The notes under the pieces are model-generated. The model worked only from the letters and a program-made list of their open reading frames with translations, ran no database searches and had not been told where the DNA came from. Both the position numbers and the translations under genes were made by a program. A stretch of DNA of 6,101 bases from Syntrophobacterales bacterium (GTDB lineage Bacteria; Desulfobacterota; Syntrophia; Syntrophales; UBA6807), in assembly GCA_021159265.1 (NCBI GenBank), contig JAGGSD010000178.1, positions 1-6,101 on the forward strand, written 5' to 3'. This document shows, in pieces, positions 5,978 to 6,101 of this stretch (the first letter of the stretch is position 1; each line of letters opens with the position of its first letter).

Positions 5978-6044
5978 CCTAACCCGGACAAGCCGGAAAA
6001 GCTCGAAGCTGAAAGCCTGCAACCGCTCACGGCTTGAAATTGGA
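5978..6044 (+). repeat. Dispersed two-block repeat, copy 3
   Basis: The first block (5978-5998) is identical over 21 bases to 190-210. The second block (6021-6044, starting AACCG) resembles 230-253. The 22-base spacer differs from that of copy 2 and contains AGCTCGAAGCT, a small palindrome. The element begins 4 bases after the stop codon of the G-protein gene, in the same orientation as the other copies. A weak stem AAGCC (6013-6017) with GGCTT (6031-6035) is possible. No T-run follows, so it is not a canonical terminator. Confidence 0.6.
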
Positions 6045-6089
6045 ATTTAGAAATTCGGGAGAAAAGCATGGGGCCAAATTTCCAATTTC
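6036..6089. repeat. AT-rich inverted repeat
   Basis: GAAATTGGAA (6036-6045) is the exact reverse complement of TTCCAATTTC (6080-6089). Three more A-T pairs can form inside if T6079 is bulged out, with about 27 bases in the loop. It lies at the window edge in very AT-rich DNA, so some of the pairing may be chance. It may be the 3' part of the same intergenic repeat family or a weak transcript-end structure. Confidence 0.4.
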
Positions 6090-6101
6090 TATTTTCTAAT
6101 T

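Noticed and set aside
28..5998. Direct repeats as target-site or attachment-site boundaries of a mobile island
   Set aside because: No integrase, transposase or tRNA is present, the region contains housekeeping genes (murI, moaC), and a third copy lies outside the bracket; a dispersed intergenic repeat family explains it better.
5974..6035. Rho-independent terminator after the G-protein gene
   Set aside because: The possible stems are short and none is followed by a run of T.

Overview
The window looks like chromosomal DNA of an anaerobic bacterium, most likely a member of the Desulfobacterota (former Deltaproteobacteria), possibly a syntrophic fatty-acid metaboliser. This rests on three things: the 'anaerobic-type' split acyl-CoA mutase with its own G-protein, the style of the intergenic repeats, and the mix of housekeeping genes. 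It is an inference from protein resemblance recalled from memory, not from a database search. All genes lie on the + strand.

Layout. Bases 1-407 hold no convincing gene. They carry two copies of a short dispersed repeat (28-48 and 190-253), an imperfect palindrome (61-81) and a GC-rich cluster of nested inverted repeats (89-171) in AT-rich surroundings. Then come murI (glutamate racemase, 408-1223), moaC (cyclic pyranopterin monophosphate synthase, 1341-1820), a small membrane protein with a PH-like middle section (1861-2379) and a small full-length Fis-like DNA-binding protein (2473-2781). A compact B12-dependent gene set follows: acyl-CoA mutase large subunit (2838-4520), cobalamin-binding small subunit (4547-4957) and a MeaB/MeaI-type G-protein chaperone (5011-5973). 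The last 128 bases hold a third copy of the dispersed repeat (5978-6044) and an AT-rich inverted repeat (6036-6089).

How the genes work together. The last three genes form a functional unit: the large subunit carries the active-site barrel, the small subunit brings adenosylcobalamin, and the GTPase loads and protects the cofactor. Automatic annotation would probably call this methylmalonyl-CoA mutase. However, the two residues that hold the substrate carboxylate in true methylmalonyl-CoA mutase (Tyr89 and Arg207 in the Propionibacterium enzyme) are Phe89 and Gln207 here, the pair typical of isobutyryl-CoA mutase. The enzyme therefore more likely interconverts isobutyryl-CoA and butyryl-CoA, or a related acyl-CoA without a free carboxylate. 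The Fis-like gene just upstream may belong to the same transcript or regulate it. murI, moaC and the membrane protein are not obviously linked to this pathway, though MoaC implies that the organism makes molybdenum or tungsten cofactor.

I see no tRNA, rRNA, CRISPR array, insertion sequence, riboswitch or convincing rho-independent terminator. The best candidate for something under-described is the mutase specificity and its pathway; the rest is fairly ordinary.
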